Positions 43,565 to 52,977 of a stretch of DNA of 64,000 nucleotides are shown piece by piece. The translations under genes were made by a program, and so were the position numbers. Below the pieces are notes generated by a model. The model saw nothing but the letters and a program-made list of their open reading frames with translations, was not told the DNA's origin and made no database searches. The stretch comes from Arenibacter catalasegens (GTDB taxonomy: Bacteria > Bacteroidota > Bacteroidia > Flavobacteriales > Flavobacteriaceae): contig NZ_PHQQ01000025.1 in the NCBI RefSeq assembly GCF_002909235.1, positions 1 to 64,000 on the forward strand, read 5' to 3'. Each line of letters begins with the position of its first letter. Positions within the stretch are counted from its first letter, which is position 1.

Positions 43565-44635
43565 CTAGCGAAGTGCCATAGCGCCAAAATAAGCGGCTCC
43601 AAGGAGTGCCGTTTTTTCATTAAGGATAACTTTAACGGGCACCTTTTCCAAAAGTGAGCTTAAACGCCCGGACTGGATAAAATTGTTATAAAAGACTTCC
43701 CTGTTAACACCTGTTAGGATTTTCGGCAAGATGCCCCCACCTATATATATTCCACCTGTAGCCTTAAATTTTAAAGCTAACTGCGCAGCTTCTATGGCCA
43801 AGAACCGTATGAAAAGGTCCAAGGTTTCTACACAAACAGCATCTTTTCCTTCCAATGCAGTCTTGGTAATAGTGGCAGAAGGATTTTCCTGGGATATTTG
43901 ATCACTCAACCATTGCGGTTCCTTTATGCCGCTTATTCCCCGTAAGAACAAATAAAGTGCTAAGATTCCAGGACCAGATAACAATCTCTCCCAACTAACA
44001 TGACCATATTTTTGTTGAAAGTGTTGTAAAATTTTAATGTCCAATTCACTGCGTGGACTAAAATCACAATGACCTCCCTCACAGGCGAAAGGGTGGTAGT
44101 GGAATCCGTCCCAGAACATCCCCGCTTCCCCAAGTCCTGTACCTGGAGATATCAAGGCGGCATTGCCTGGTATTTTGGATCCGTATTTTAGTGTTTCAAA
44201 GTCTTTTTCTTGGAGTGCTGCCAGACCATAGGCATTGGCCTCCATATCATTTATCAAAGAAACGGAACTGATATGTAGTTCCTTACTAATTTCTTCGCTG
44301 TCTATGGCCCATGAAAAATTGGTACCAAATACTTTGCCTTGGGTTACGGGGCCGGCAACTCCTAAACAAACCCCATCTATTCTGGGTAATTCTTTAGTAT
44401 GAAAGGCAGCCACTATCTCCATAAAGGATTTATATTTTTTGGTGGGATACGATTTTTCCTTTAAAGGTTCTAGATCCCCGGCCTCGATTTGAAAAAGGGC
44501 TAAATTTGTTTTTGTACCACCAACATCAGCGGCCAAAATCACCCCTTTGTCGTGGGATGCTTTGGTGTTCATAAATGCCAAGGGTATCTGGCCTTCATGG
44601 ATAGCGGGTAACGAGAATTTTTCAATGTTCTGCAT
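43565..44635 (-). CDS. glk: glucokinase (ROK-independent Glk family)
   Basis: A 356-residue enzyme phosphorylating glucose with ATP. ATP-binding ADVGGTKTNLALF (residues ~35-47), glucose-binding segment GTNFSWAID and LINDMEANAYG, and EGGHCDFSPRS (about 175-185) are all present. The family is the E. coli Glk type, with about 30 extra N-terminal residues as in other flavobacteria. It is probably expressed with the phosphofructokinase gene 85 bp upstream, in the direction of the lactate dehydrogenase promoter. Confidence 0.9.
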   Translation of the reverse strand: MQNIEKFSLPAIHEGQIPLAFMNTKASHDKGVILAADVGGTKTNLALFQIEAGDLEPLKEKSYPTKKYKSFMEIVAAFHTKELPRIDGVCLGVAGPVTQGKVFGTNFSWAIDSEEISKELHISSVSLINDMEANAYGLAALQEKDFETLKYGSKIPGNAALISPGTGLGEAGMFWDGFHYHPFACEGGHCDFSPRSELDIKILQHFQQKYGHVSWERLLSGPGILALYLFLRGISGIKEPQWLSDQISQENPSATITKTALEGKDAVCVETLDLFIRFLAIEAAQLALKFKATGGIYIGGGILPKILTGVNREVFYNNFIQSGRLSSLLEKVPVKVILNEKTALLGAAYFGAMALR

Positions 44636-44720
44636 GCTATTTTCTTTTAGGCAATGATTATGTTATCGTCCAATTTAATGTTATGAATTAGAGGAAGCAA
44701 TTTAACTGCTTCTAAGTGGT

Positions 44721-45662
44721 TTATTTTTGTGTCTTTTGGATCCATTTGTACAACATGTCTGCATCGTCCTTATTGCACAATTGTGTACCTTCATGCATGG
44801 TAGCTGCGGTACCGCAGGCTACACCATATTTTACCATCTCGCTATAGGTTTTGCCCTGAAGCAGACTCACTATCATACCTGCTACCATGCTATCACCCGC
44901 TCCAATGGTACTTTTTTGCAGAACAGTGGGTGCGGGAATATGCTCCATTAGGTTTTTAGTCGCCAAGAGGGCTCCTTTTGCCCCCAAAGAGACAACAAGT
45001 ATCTCACAATCATGTTCATCCAAAAACTTTTTGGCAAGTGTTTCCAGTTCTATCGCGGATATGGATTTTACTCCGCACAAGGAGCTTAGCTCGCCCAAAT
45101 TGGGCTTCAACATAAAAACTCTGGATTTTGTTGCCTTTACCAATGCCTCTCCCGAAGTGTCCAAAACAAACCTAATTTTTTTCTTTTTGGCTACTTCGGC
45201 TACCTGTACGTAAAAATCATCCGGCATTCCCGGGGGTAATTTACCGCTGGCTACTAAATAATCTCCTTCATTTAATTTTTTTTCCAATATCTCTAATACA
45301 ACTTCCCATTCCTTTTTTTCAACCTGTGGCCCCGGTACCCCAAAGCGGTATTGTAAATTGGTTGTGGTATCGGTAACAGCAAGATTATCGCGTGTCCATC
45401 CCTCGATGGGAATCGCTAATTGGTCAATACCTGTCTTGTCCAATAATTGCTTTAAATGTTCACCGGTAGGACCGCCTGCGAGATATATACAGAGTGAATC
45501 CATACCCAACTTTTTAACGGCACGGGATACATTGATGCCACCACCACCTGCATCATAGGTAGGTGAGGAGCATCGTAATTTTGTATTGGGGCTAATGCCC
45601 GCCACTGTTACACTCTTGTCCAGTACTGGGTTCAAAGTAAGTGTTACTATTCTATGGTACAT
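44721..45662 (-). CDS. pfkB: PfkB-type phosphofructokinase
   Basis: A 313-residue sugar-phosphate kinase of the PfkB/1-phosphofructokinase family. N-terminal TLTLNPVLDKSV, GG-rich substrate loop DAGGGGINVSRA, and the C-terminal signature GAGDSMVAGM with the catalytic Asp. Most likely phosphorylates fructose 6-phosphate or tagatose/fructose 1-phosphate; the LNPVLDKS opening fits Pfk-2. ATG 45662 is chosen because a longer reading would overlap the upstream dehydrogenase gene. It lies 22 bp after that gene, in one operon with it. Confidence 0.88.
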   Translation of the reverse strand: MYHRIVTLTLNPVLDKSVTVAGISPNTKLRCSSPTYDAGGGGINVSRAVKKLGMDSLCIYLAGGPTGEHLKQLLDKTGIDQLAIPIEGWTRDNLAVTDTTTNLQYRFGVPGPQVEKKEWEVVLEILEKKLNEGDYLVASGKLPPGMPDDFYVQVAEVAKKKKIRFVLDTSGEALVKATKSRVFMLKPNLGELSSLCGVKSISAIELETLAKKFLDEHDCEILVVSLGAKGALLATKNLMEHIPAPTVLQKSTIGAGDSMVAGMIVSLLQGKTYSEMVKYGVACGTAATMHEGTQLCNKDDADMLYKWIQKTQK

Positions 45663-45684
45663 GTTAATCGAAGTTTTATTAGTT

Positions 45685-46674
45685 TTAGAGGACCTCGTTT
45701 TTACAGGGAAGTCCCTTTTCAAGACAATCCAAATTCTCTATGGTCGTTTCGGCAATATTTTTTAGGGCGGTATCGGTTAAAAAAGCCTGATGACTAGTAA
45801 TCATTACATTGCGCAAGGTCATTAATCGGGCAATCATGTCATCCTGTAGGATGTCTTCCGAATGATCTTCAAAAAACAAGCCTTCTTCCTCCTCATAAAC
45901 ATCCATTCCATAATACCCAATTTGTTGGGATTTAAGGCCATTAATAACATCTTGGGTATTTACCAATCCTCCTCTACCGGTATTGATCAGCATTACCCCC
46001 TTTTTCATTTTGGCGATCTGGGCTTCGTTTACCAGATAATGTGTTTGTTCCTTCAAGGGGACATGTAAGGAAATAATATCGGATTGGTTACACAGGCTAT
46101 CCAAATCGGTATAGGTTGCCTTGCATTCTTCCACTAGGGTTTGGTCTATCACCGTATCGTATGCCAGAATATGACATCCAAAACCATGTAGAATTTTAGC
46201 CGCGATTCTGCCAATTTTCCCAGTACCAACAATACCGACTGTTTTTCCGTTCATATCAAAACCTACCAATCCGTCCAAGGAATAATTCATTTCCATAATG
46301 CGATAATGGCTTCTTATTAACTTGCGGTTTAGAGCTAGAATTATTGCCACTGTAAATTCAGCTATGGAATTGGGCGAATAGTCCGGAACACGGACAATTC
46401 TTATTCCCAGGGATTTGGCGTACGGTATATCCACGTTGTTATAGCCAGCGGAACGCAGGGCAATGTGTTTTACTCCAATCTCATGCAGCTTGTCCAATAC
46501 GGGAGCAGAACCGTTATCTTGTGTGAATATGCAAATGGCTTCACAACCCTTGGCCAAAATCGTGGTATCTATATTAAGATAGGAGTCCAATAATTTTAGC
46601 TCATGTTTATTGTCGTTGGCATCTACTAAATATTCTTTCTCAAATTTGTGTGTATTAAAAACAGCTACTTTCAT
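45685..46674 (-). CDS. ldhA: D-lactate dehydrogenase family (second copy)
   Basis: A 329-residue NAD-dependent D-2-hydroxyacid dehydrogenase with the same layout as the copy at 6448: GTGKIG Rossmann motif, catalytic Arg in NTGRGGL, Glu in DVYEEEEG and His in TSHQAF. The N-terminus MKVAVFNTHKFE aligns with MKLLVYSAKNFE of the other copy, which supports ATG 46674 over the longer reading from 46695. It leads an operon with pfkB and perhaps glk: glycolysis plus lactate formation under one Fnr-like site (46718-46760). Confidence 0.9.
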   Translation of the reverse strand: MKVAVFNTHKFEKEYLVDANDNKHELKLLDSYLNIDTTILAKGCEAICIFTQDNGSAPVLDKLHEIGVKHIALRSAGYNNVDIPYAKSLGIRIVRVPDYSPNSIAEFTVAIILALNRKLIRSHYRIMEMNYSLDGLVGFDMNGKTVGIVGTGKIGRIAAKILHGFGCHILAYDTVIDQTLVEECKATYTDLDSLCNQSDIISLHVPLKEQTHYLVNEAQIAKMKKGVMLINTGRGGLVNTQDVINGLKSQQIGYYGMDVYEEEEGLFFEDHSEDILQDDMIARLMTLRNVMITSHQAFLTDTALKNIAETTIENLDCLEKGLPCKNEVL

Positions 46675-46717
46675 TATTTGTATTATGAAACACATTAAGG
46701 TGTCCTAGTTGCAATTC

Positions 46718-46760
46718 CAAAGGAAGTAATTATGAAGGTGATCTAATATGATATTGGTCA
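46718..46760 (-). promoter_or_regulatory. Fnr-like site and -7 box for ldhA-pfkB-glk unit
   Basis: TGATATTGGTCA at 46749-46760; TTCCTTTG on the minus strand (46725-46718), one mismatch from TAnnTTTG, ends 36.5 bp from the centre. Confidence 0.8.
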
Positions 46761-46886
46761 TTACCCTATGGTAATATCCATTCTATTACAGTATGGATAA
46801 AAAGGGTCAAGGCCTGTATTTATTTAAGAATAAATAGCCAATGAATGAGGTTTGTTTCAATTTATGCGAATGTCTTGGACAAGAGG

Positions 46887-47453
46887 TTATTCAATTTTCA
46901 ATGGAGGTCCCACTACCTGCATTTCATTTTCTGCAAATAGTTGCTTGATCTCTTCTAGACTAGGCTCATGATCCAAAGCGGACATAGAAACAAAAAAGTT
47001 CTCCAATTTACCGGCGGGCTGAAGTGTTACCATCATTTTACCTTTTTCAGATACCTGGCTCCAAGCATGTGGAACTTTTCTAGGTAGAAATATGCTATCA
47101 CCAACGCTTAGATTATAGGTTTCATCCCCGACCTTGAAATAGTATGCCCCTTCTAGAACATAAAATATTTCGTCCTGTTCCAAGTGTATATGCAAAGGAG
47201 TTCCTTTTCCTTGGGAAAGAGAAGTTTGTTCAAATATAGCTAGGGAATTATCGGTATCACTACCGGATATTTTCACATCCAAGACATTAGAGTTTACTCC
47301 CTTTAATTTTATATGTCCATGTATTCTACCTTCCCCTGCATTAATTTTAAAACCTTTGTTCTTTCTTTTTAATACTTTATCCAGTGATGAAAATGAGAGT
47401 AAGGGCAGAGCGGTGATTGTAGATAGGACTGCGATGAAGCTGTTTCTTTGCAT
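46887..47453 (-). CDS. cupin-domain protein with N-terminal export signal
   Basis: A 188-residue protein. Residues 1-22 are hydrophobic (MQRNSFIAVLSTITALPLLSF), fitting an export signal. The cupin core (~60-150) has metal ligands in PLHIHLEQDEIFYVLEG (His-x-His, Glu) and the second motif PRKVPHAWSQ. Monocupins of this form bind a divalent metal; the reaction is unknown. ATG 47453 is preferred over 47492, which adds 13 hydrophobic residues. It is monocistronic, without a clear Fnr-like site. Confidence 0.75.
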   Translation of the reverse strand: MQRNSFIAVLSTITALPLLSFSSLDKVLKRKNKGFKINAGEGRIHGHIKLKGVNSNVLDVKISGSDTDNSLAIFEQTSLSQGKGTPLHIHLEQDEIFYVLEGAYYFKVGDETYNLSVGDSIFLPRKVPHAWSQVSEKGKMMVTLQPAGKLENFFVSMSALDHEPSLEEIKQLFAENEMQVVGPPLKIE

Positions 47454-47692
47454 ATTCCACAAATTAAAGATGAATAGGGGCAGTGGGAACATACCTTGTA
47501 GTTCCTATATCTAAGTTACGGAATAAGTAGATCGAATAAGAGAATTTATTAGGATAAAAAAATAATATAGGTGTAGGTTATGACGAAGCTGAATTTTTAT
47601 GTTTTACTCAATACGGACATACAAATATTATAGCCTTACCTCTTGGTAAATTGCTGTAAAAAATAGGGAACCATTTCAGGTGTTCTCGTATT

Positions 47693-48145
47693 TTAAGTTT
47701 CTTTTCTTTTTCCAGTAATCTCCAATATTTTAATACGATATACTGTCGGATTTCCGCGAGAGTACAATTTGCTTGAAAATTCACTTATAAATTCTGTTTC
47801 CCTATGCTCCTTCCGCAGAATAAGACTTTTAACCCCTTCCGTAAATTGGTGCAATTTAAACTTGGCATCAGTACCTTGTAGTTCTTCAAAGGTTCCATGG
47901 GCCATAACGGATTGCCAATTTTTTGAGGATATAATTTCTTCCACCAATAAGGAAACCGAATGGTTATTACGCATGGCTTCTATTTTATGTCCTTCTGAGG
48001 AATAACTTATTATTGAATGATCTTCTTTGTCATAATAATAGGTGATGGGAAGAACATAAGGCTGGTGTTGGGATATATATCCCAGATGGCCCGTGTAGTT
48101 GTCCATAAGGATACGAATACTCTCGTTAGTTGTTAAATCTATCAT
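47693..48145 (-). CDS. FMN-binding split-barrel (PNPOx-like) protein
   Basis: A 150-residue protein of the pyridoxamine 5'-phosphate oxidase-like fold. The opening SIRILMDNYTGHLGY and the early strand LPITYYYDKEDHSIISYSSEGHKIEAM match flavin-reductase/Nim-like split barrels that bind FMN, haem or F420. No substrate is visible. The promoter with a perfect -7 box and an Fnr-like site (48212-48254) makes it a member of the regulon, probably in redox chemistry. Confidence 0.78.
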   Translation of the reverse strand: MIDLTTNESIRILMDNYTGHLGYISQHQPYVLPITYYYDKEDHSIISYSSEGHKIEAMRNNHSVSLLVEEIISSKNWQSVMAHGTFEELQGTDAKFKLHQFTEGVKSLILRKEHRETEFISEFSSKLYSRGNPTVYRIKILEITGKRKET

Positions 48146-48211
48146 GGGTTATAGTTTTGTAAATCTGTTATTAAGGACCATTGGTTCTGAGGTGTACCTT
48201 TTCATTTAAGT

Positions 48212-48254
48212 CAAATCTATACCCTTCCGTACAGTTAAAATATGACAACGGTCA
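48212..48254 (-). promoter_or_regulatory. Fnr-like site and perfect -7 box for split-barrel gene
   Basis: TGACAACGGTCA at 48243-48254; TAGATTTG on the minus strand (48219-48212) is an exact TAnnTTTG ending 36.5 bp from the centre. Confidence 0.8.
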
Positions 48255-48417
48255 GTCTATAAATTTTTAGAGAATGACATCTATTTAATAATTCCTTTAC
48301 AATTGGTTATTGGGCCAATATGCTTGGGATTTAGTTGAAAGTGAATGAATCATGACTTTCCTCATATTCTTCATAGTTAAATTACCTTTAATTTGAACTA
48401 TCCTATAATTCATATCA

Positions 48418-49500
48418 ATGAGGAAATTCTTTTGGATCTGTTTTCTATTTCTTTTCGTATCCTGTGGAAGCCATCAAGAAAAGTTGCTCCCCCAAAAAAG
48501 GCATTTAACGGAATCCGTATATGCTTCCGTAATCGTGCAACCAGATAGTTTATATCAGGCCTATGCGCCTGTAGGCGGTATTTTGGATTATAATTTGCTG
48601 GAGGAAGGCGATTTAGTAAGAAAAGGAACGCCTATGGTTCAGATTGTTAATAATACACCTAAACTTAATTCGGATAATGCCCGTTTGGCATTAGAATTGG
48701 CGAAGACAAATTATAGTGGAAGTTCGGCGATTTTAAGTTCGTTGGAAGATGAGATCCAATCAGCAACCTTATCTTTTAAAAATGATTCCATGAATTATTT
48801 AAGACAAAAGAGGCTATGGGATCAGAATATAGGGTCTAAAATTCAGTTCGAGAATCGTAAACTTGAGTTTGAAATTTCCGAGAATAGGTTGAAGCAGCTT
48901 AAAAGTAATTATGTCCAGACCAAGAATGAACTCTCTACCCAAGTAAAACAAGCTTTGAATAATTATGCTACCTCCCAGATCACTACACAAGATTTTACTG
49001 TTACAAGCAAGATAAATGGTAAGGTTTATGCATTTTATAAAAATCCGGGAGAAATCGTCAATACCATGGAACCTCTAGCATCGGTAGGTAGTGATTCTGA
49101 TTTTATTATTGAATTGCTAGTAGATGAGGTCGATATTGTAAAACTAAATGTTGGTCAAAAAGCCCTTGTCACTTTGGATGCCTATGGGGATAAGGTTTTT
49201 GAGGCGAAAATTAGCAAGATTTACCCTAAAAAGGATGAGCGCTCCCAGACGTTCAGAGCAGAGGCCACTTTTGATGATCCACCTAAAGCACTTTACCCTG
49301 GATTGGCAGGGGAGGGAAATATTATTGTTGCCGAAAAAGACAATGTCTTGACCATTCCTAAGGAGTTTTTATTAGATGGGAATAAAGTGATGACCAATGA
49401 TGGTCTTATCGATGTAATCATTGGCCTGCAAAATTTGGATAGGGTCGAAATCTTGGATGGTATTAGTGAGCGCACAGAAATTCTAAAACCAGAGGAATGA
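48418..49500 (+). CDS. HlyD-type membrane fusion lipoprotein
   Basis: A 360-residue periplasmic adaptor, lipid-anchored through Cys16 (LFVSCG). It has the split lipoyl domain (GGILDYNLLEEGDLVRKGTPM), a long helical hairpin (~residues 85-190), a second lipoyl half (SKINGKVYAFYKNPGEIV) and a beta-barrel domain. It links an inner-membrane exporter to an outer-membrane channel. The stop overlaps the start of the FtsX-type permease gene (ATGA), so they form a MacAB-like operon. No TolC-like gene is present nearby. Confidence 0.88.
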   Translation: MRKFFWICFLFLFVSCGSHQEKLLPQKRHLTESVYASVIVQPDSLYQAYAPVGGILDYNLLEEGDLVRKGTPMVQIVNNTPKLNSDNARLALELAKTNYSGSSAILSSLEDEIQSATLSFKNDSMNYLRQKRLWDQNIGSKIQFENRKLEFEISENRLKQLKSNYVQTKNELSTQVKQALNNYATSQITTQDFTVTSKINGKVYAFYKNPGEIVNTMEPLASVGSDSDFIIELLVDEVDIVKLNVGQKALVTLDAYGDKVFEAKISKIYPKKDERSQTFRAEATFDDPPKALYPGLAGEGNIIVAEKDNVLTIPKEFLLDGNKVMTNDGLIDVIIGLQNLDRVEILDGISERTEILKPEE

Positions 49501-50759
49501 TCAATTGGAAAGTTATATTGAACATCGCCAAAACCCATCTACTGACCAAGATGAAATCAACGGCCACAGCTTCCTTGGGCGTTACATTTGGCATTGGGGC
49601 TTATATAACCCTGGTGAGTTTTATGACCGGACTTAATGAAATGCTGGACAGTCTTATTTTAAACCAAACGCCGCATATCCATATCTACAATGAAATAGAG
49701 CCCTCGGATAAACAGCCCATTGCCTTATATCAAGAATTTGAGGATGCTTTTAATGTGGTTAGTTCTGTAAAGCCTAAGCAAAGCCAAAAGAAAATTCACA
49801 ATGGACTCCCCATCCTTAATTATTTAAAAAAGGATAAAAATGTATATGGTGCCACCCCTCAACTAAGAGCTCAGATTTTTTATCTCTCGGGATCCATAGA
49901 GCTAGGGGGGAACTTACTTGGTGTAGATATTATGGAGGAAGCGCGAATTTCAAATATTGGTGATTATATTATACAGGGTAGGCCGCAGGATTTAAAAAAC
50001 AGTGAAAATGGAATTCTTTTGGGAGCTGGCCTAGCAAAAAAAATGTCGCTCAAAGAAGGAGACCGTGTACAGATTAGCACCATAAAAGGAGACGTGTTTC
50101 CGCTTAAGATTGTAGGGATATATCAAAGTGGTATTGCGGAAATAGATAATATTCAAAGTTATGCCAATCTAAAGACGGTGCAACGCATCTTGGGAGAGCC
50201 CAAGAACTACCTAACGGATATCAATGTAAAATTAAACAATATTGGTGCTGCCACAACCATGGCAAAAGGTCTGGAAAAACAGTTCCAAATAAAGGCAACT
50301 AGCATAAACGAGGCAAACGCCCAATTTGAGACTGGATCCAATATCCGTAACCTAATTACCTATGCCGTTTCAATAACCTTATTGATTGTGGCTGGCTTTG
50401 GAATATATAACATTCTCAATATGCTTATATACGAGAAAATGAAGGATATAGCCATTCTAAAGGCTACAGGATTTTCGGGAACCGATGTACAACTAATATT
50501 TATGAGCCAAGCCATGATTATTGGTTTAGTAGGTGGTGTACTTGGACTTGTAGTTGGATTTGTACTTTCCAAACTAATAGATAATGTGGCCTTTGAAACA
50601 GAGGCATTACCTACAATTACCACTTATCCTATTAATTTTAATGTGTGGTATTATGTAATCGGGATTTCCTTTGCTCTAATTTCAACTTTTGTTGCTGGCT
50701 GGCTACCTTCCAATAAAGCTAAGCACATAGACCCAGTGCGTATAATTAGAGGAACTTAA
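49497..50759 (+). CDS. FtsX/MacB-type ABC permease
   Basis: A 420-residue permease with one N-terminal membrane helix (~residues 20-42), a large periplasmic domain (~45-280) and three C-terminal helices (about 285-310, 340-365 and 385-410), the standard MacB_PCD-FtsX pattern. It works with the adaptor upstream and the ATPase 9 bp downstream. The substrate (macrolide, lipoprotein, peptide) cannot be told. Confidence 0.88.
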   Translation: MINWKVILNIAKTHLLTKMKSTATASLGVTFGIGAYITLVSFMTGLNEMLDSLILNQTPHIHIYNEIEPSDKQPIALYQEFEDAFNVVSSVKPKQSQKKIHNGLPILNYLKKDKNVYGATPQLRAQIFYLSGSIELGGNLLGVDIMEEARISNIGDYIIQGRPQDLKNSENGILLGAGLAKKMSLKEGDRVQISTIKGDVFPLKIVGIYQSGIAEIDNIQSYANLKTVQRILGEPKNYLTDINVKLNNIGAATTMAKGLEKQFQIKATSINEANAQFETGSNIRNLITYAVSITLLIVAGFGIYNILNMLIYEKMKDIAILKATGFSGTDVQLIFMSQAMIIGLVGGVLGLVVGFVLSKLIDNVAFETEALPTITTYPINFNVWYYVIGISFALISTFVAGWLPSNKAKHIDPVRIIRGT

Positions 50760-50768
50760 AGTACATCT

Positions 50769-51443
50769 ATGAATTTAGTCTTAGAAGCAAAAAATATAAA
50801 TAAGCATTTTTTAAAGCCTAGGGATTTTCACGTGCTCAAGGATATTTCATTTGGTATAAAGTTGGGCGAATTTGTCTCTATTATGGGTAAATCTGGATCA
50901 GGAAAGTCTACCTTACTTTACATACTATCCACTATGGATACGGACTATACAGGTGAACTTTATCTAAACAATACATTAATTACAGGACAAAAACATCAGG
51001 AATTATCGCGAATACGTAATAAACATATAGGCTTTGTATTCCAGTTTCATTATTTGTTGTCCGAGTTTAGTGTACTGGAAAATGTAATGCTACCTGCCAA
51101 AAAATTGGCAGAGAAGTCGTTGGCCGAAATTGAACACGACGCTATGCAAAAATTAATAATGTTGGACATAGAAAAGTTGGCCCATCAACGAGCTTCAAGG
51201 ATATCAGGTGGGGAAAAACAACGGGTGGCCATAGCGAGAGCGTTAATAAACAATCCATCTATTCTGATGGGCGACGAACCAACTGGGAATTTAGATAGCC
51301 ATAATTCCGAAAACGTCTTCAATATATTTAAACGTCTTAAAGAAGAGGAAGGTCTCTCCCTTTTGATAGTAACCCATGATGAGGACTTCGCCAAACGTAC
51401 CGATCGCATTATCCAGATGGAGGATGGTCGTGTTTTGGATTAA
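50769..51443 (+). CDS. MacB/LolD-type ABC transporter ATPase
   Basis: A 224-residue ATPase with Walker A GKSGSGKST (~residues 40-48), Q loop, signature ISGGEKQRVAIARAL, Walker B ILMGDEPT followed by GNLDS, and the H-loop THD. It powers the permease encoded upstream; ATPase, permease and adaptor together form a tripartite exporter. It is the last gene of the unit, converging on an oxidoreductase gene. Confidence 0.92.
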   Translation: MNLVLEAKNINKHFLKPRDFHVLKDISFGIKLGEFVSIMGKSGSGKSTLLYILSTMDTDYTGELYLNNTLITGQKHQELSRIRNKHIGFVFQFHYLLSEFSVLENVMLPAKKLAEKSLAEIEHDAMQKLIMLDIEKLAHQRASRISGGEKQRVAIARALINNPSILMGDEPTGNLDSHNSENVFNIFKRLKEEEGLSLLIVTHDEDFAKRTDRIIQMEDGRVLD

Positions 51444-51481
51444 ATATCCCGTACTATAAACAATAAGAGCTTATTATAGGT

Positions 51482-52858
51482 CTATCTAAAATCATTCGGA
51501 TGGGGATGTTTCCAAGGAGCACGATAATCCCTTTGTAAAAGTGCCGTTGCCTCCGCATCATTTACCACGATAATATTTTTAGGATCATAGATTAAGGGCC
51601 GTCCTGTGGCCATGGCCATATTGGCCAAAATGCAACTAGCAGTAGATACATGTCCTTCACGGATATCAGCAATAGGTAAAGTTCCTTTGTCAATGGCGGC
51701 AAGGAAATCCAACATATGTAACCTAGTAGCTGGAGCCGCATTTAATTCTATATCTTTTTCGGTGAGGTCCTCGGGATATTTATCTTTTTCATAAATAACG
51801 TCCAAATGTATCTTTTCGCCATTCCCATGCGGAACAAAATCGGCTCTCATAGTGCTGCCGGACAATGTTCCTTTTTCTCCATAAAGTTTAAAGGACCATG
51901 GGTAATCGGGGTCGGTAGGGGTTCCCCAGCTTCTATGTTGCCATACGCAGTTGAGGTCTTCATATTCAAATATGGCCGTTTGGGTATCCGCAATATTGGA
52001 TTTACCATCTTTTTGTACATAGATTCCTCCTGTAGAACTAATTCTTTTGGGCCAATCCAGCTCAAGCATCCACCGAACTGTATCGAACATATGTACGCAC
52101 ATATCGCCCATAATTCCATTGCCATACTCCATAAAGGTCCGCCACCACCGTCTGTGGGGAAGTCCGTCATAAGGGCGCATGGGTGCGGGCCCGGTCCACA
52201 TTTCATAATCCAAATAATCCGGAGCCGCTGTTATAGGAGGATTCCCATTGGCACGCATATGGTAATAACAACACATCTCTACATGGGAAACCTTGCCTAA
52301 TAAGCCTGCGTCCACAATATTTTTTTTGGCATCAATAAGATGTGGAGTACTCTTACGCTGGGTTCCCACCTGAACGACCCTGTTATATTTTCTTGCGGCT
52401 GCGACCATAGCTTCGCCCTCAACAACATCAACACTAATAGGTTTTTGAACGTATACATGGGCACCCGATTTTAAAGCCTCTATGGCCTGTAGGGCATGCC
52501 AATGATCAGGGGTGCCAATTAGCACAATATCCAGATCCTTCTCGGCAAGCATTTTTCTATAATCCCTATAGGTCCTGGGAGCTTTTCCTGAAGATTGTCT
52601 AAGTTGTATTAAGTTGGCGGCTTCCTTAAGCAAACGTTCATCCACATCACAAATGGATACCACATTTACCTTGGTTACCTGCATAAGCCTAAAAAGGTCA
52701 CTTTTTCCATACCAGCCCGTTCCGATCAGTCCAACCCGCAGCGGTTTTTCGCGGTAGATGAGTTCCATACCATAAGAACCAAAGGAGGAAAGTGCCAAAG
52801 ATGCCGCAGCCCCCTTTAAAAAGTGTCGTCTATTAATGTTAAAAATCTTGGTGTCCAT
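51482..52858 (-). CDS. Tat-exported Gfo/Idh/MocA oxidoreductase
   Basis: A 458-residue NAD(P)-dependent sugar-type oxidoreductase. It begins with a twin-arginine signal (RRHFLKGAAASLALSSFG), then the Rossmann motif VGLIGTGWYG, the family's HVYVQKPISVD (Lys of the EKP motif position) and a C-terminal alpha/beta domain with GNGIMGDMCVHMFDTVRW. Exported members of this family in Bacteroidetes act on sugars or glycosides, often with a prosthetic cofactor. It is monocistronic. A related gene starts at 63497. Confidence 0.88.
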   Translation of the reverse strand: MDTKIFNINRRHFLKGAAASLALSSFGSYGMELIYREKPLRVGLIGTGWYGKSDLFRLMQVTKVNVVSICDVDERLLKEAANLIQLRQSSGKAPRTYRDYRKMLAEKDLDIVLIGTPDHWHALQAIEALKSGAHVYVQKPISVDVVEGEAMVAAARKYNRVVQVGTQRKSTPHLIDAKKNIVDAGLLGKVSHVEMCCYYHMRANGNPPITAAPDYLDYEMWTGPAPMRPYDGLPHRRWWRTFMEYGNGIMGDMCVHMFDTVRWMLELDWPKRISSTGGIYVQKDGKSNIADTQTAIFEYEDLNCVWQHRSWGTPTDPDYPWSFKLYGEKGTLSGSTMRADFVPHGNGEKIHLDVIYEKDKYPEDLTEKDIELNAAPATRLHMLDFLAAIDKGTLPIADIREGHVSTASCILANMAMATGRPLIYDPKNIIVVNDAEATALLQRDYRAPWKHPHPNDFR

Positions 52859-52977
52859 GGTTGATTGATTATTTGGTCGGTTTTTTAAATTGTTCTCAAA
52901 AAATACGAAATATCTTCACTATTTAGGATAAATTTTTTAGTATATCCTAAATATTAGAGTTTTTATCTAAACAACCC

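Noticed and set aside
51444-51481. AATAAGAGCTTATT as a terminator between convergent genes
   Set aside because: The stem is only 6 bp, AT-rich and without a T tract; too weak to call.
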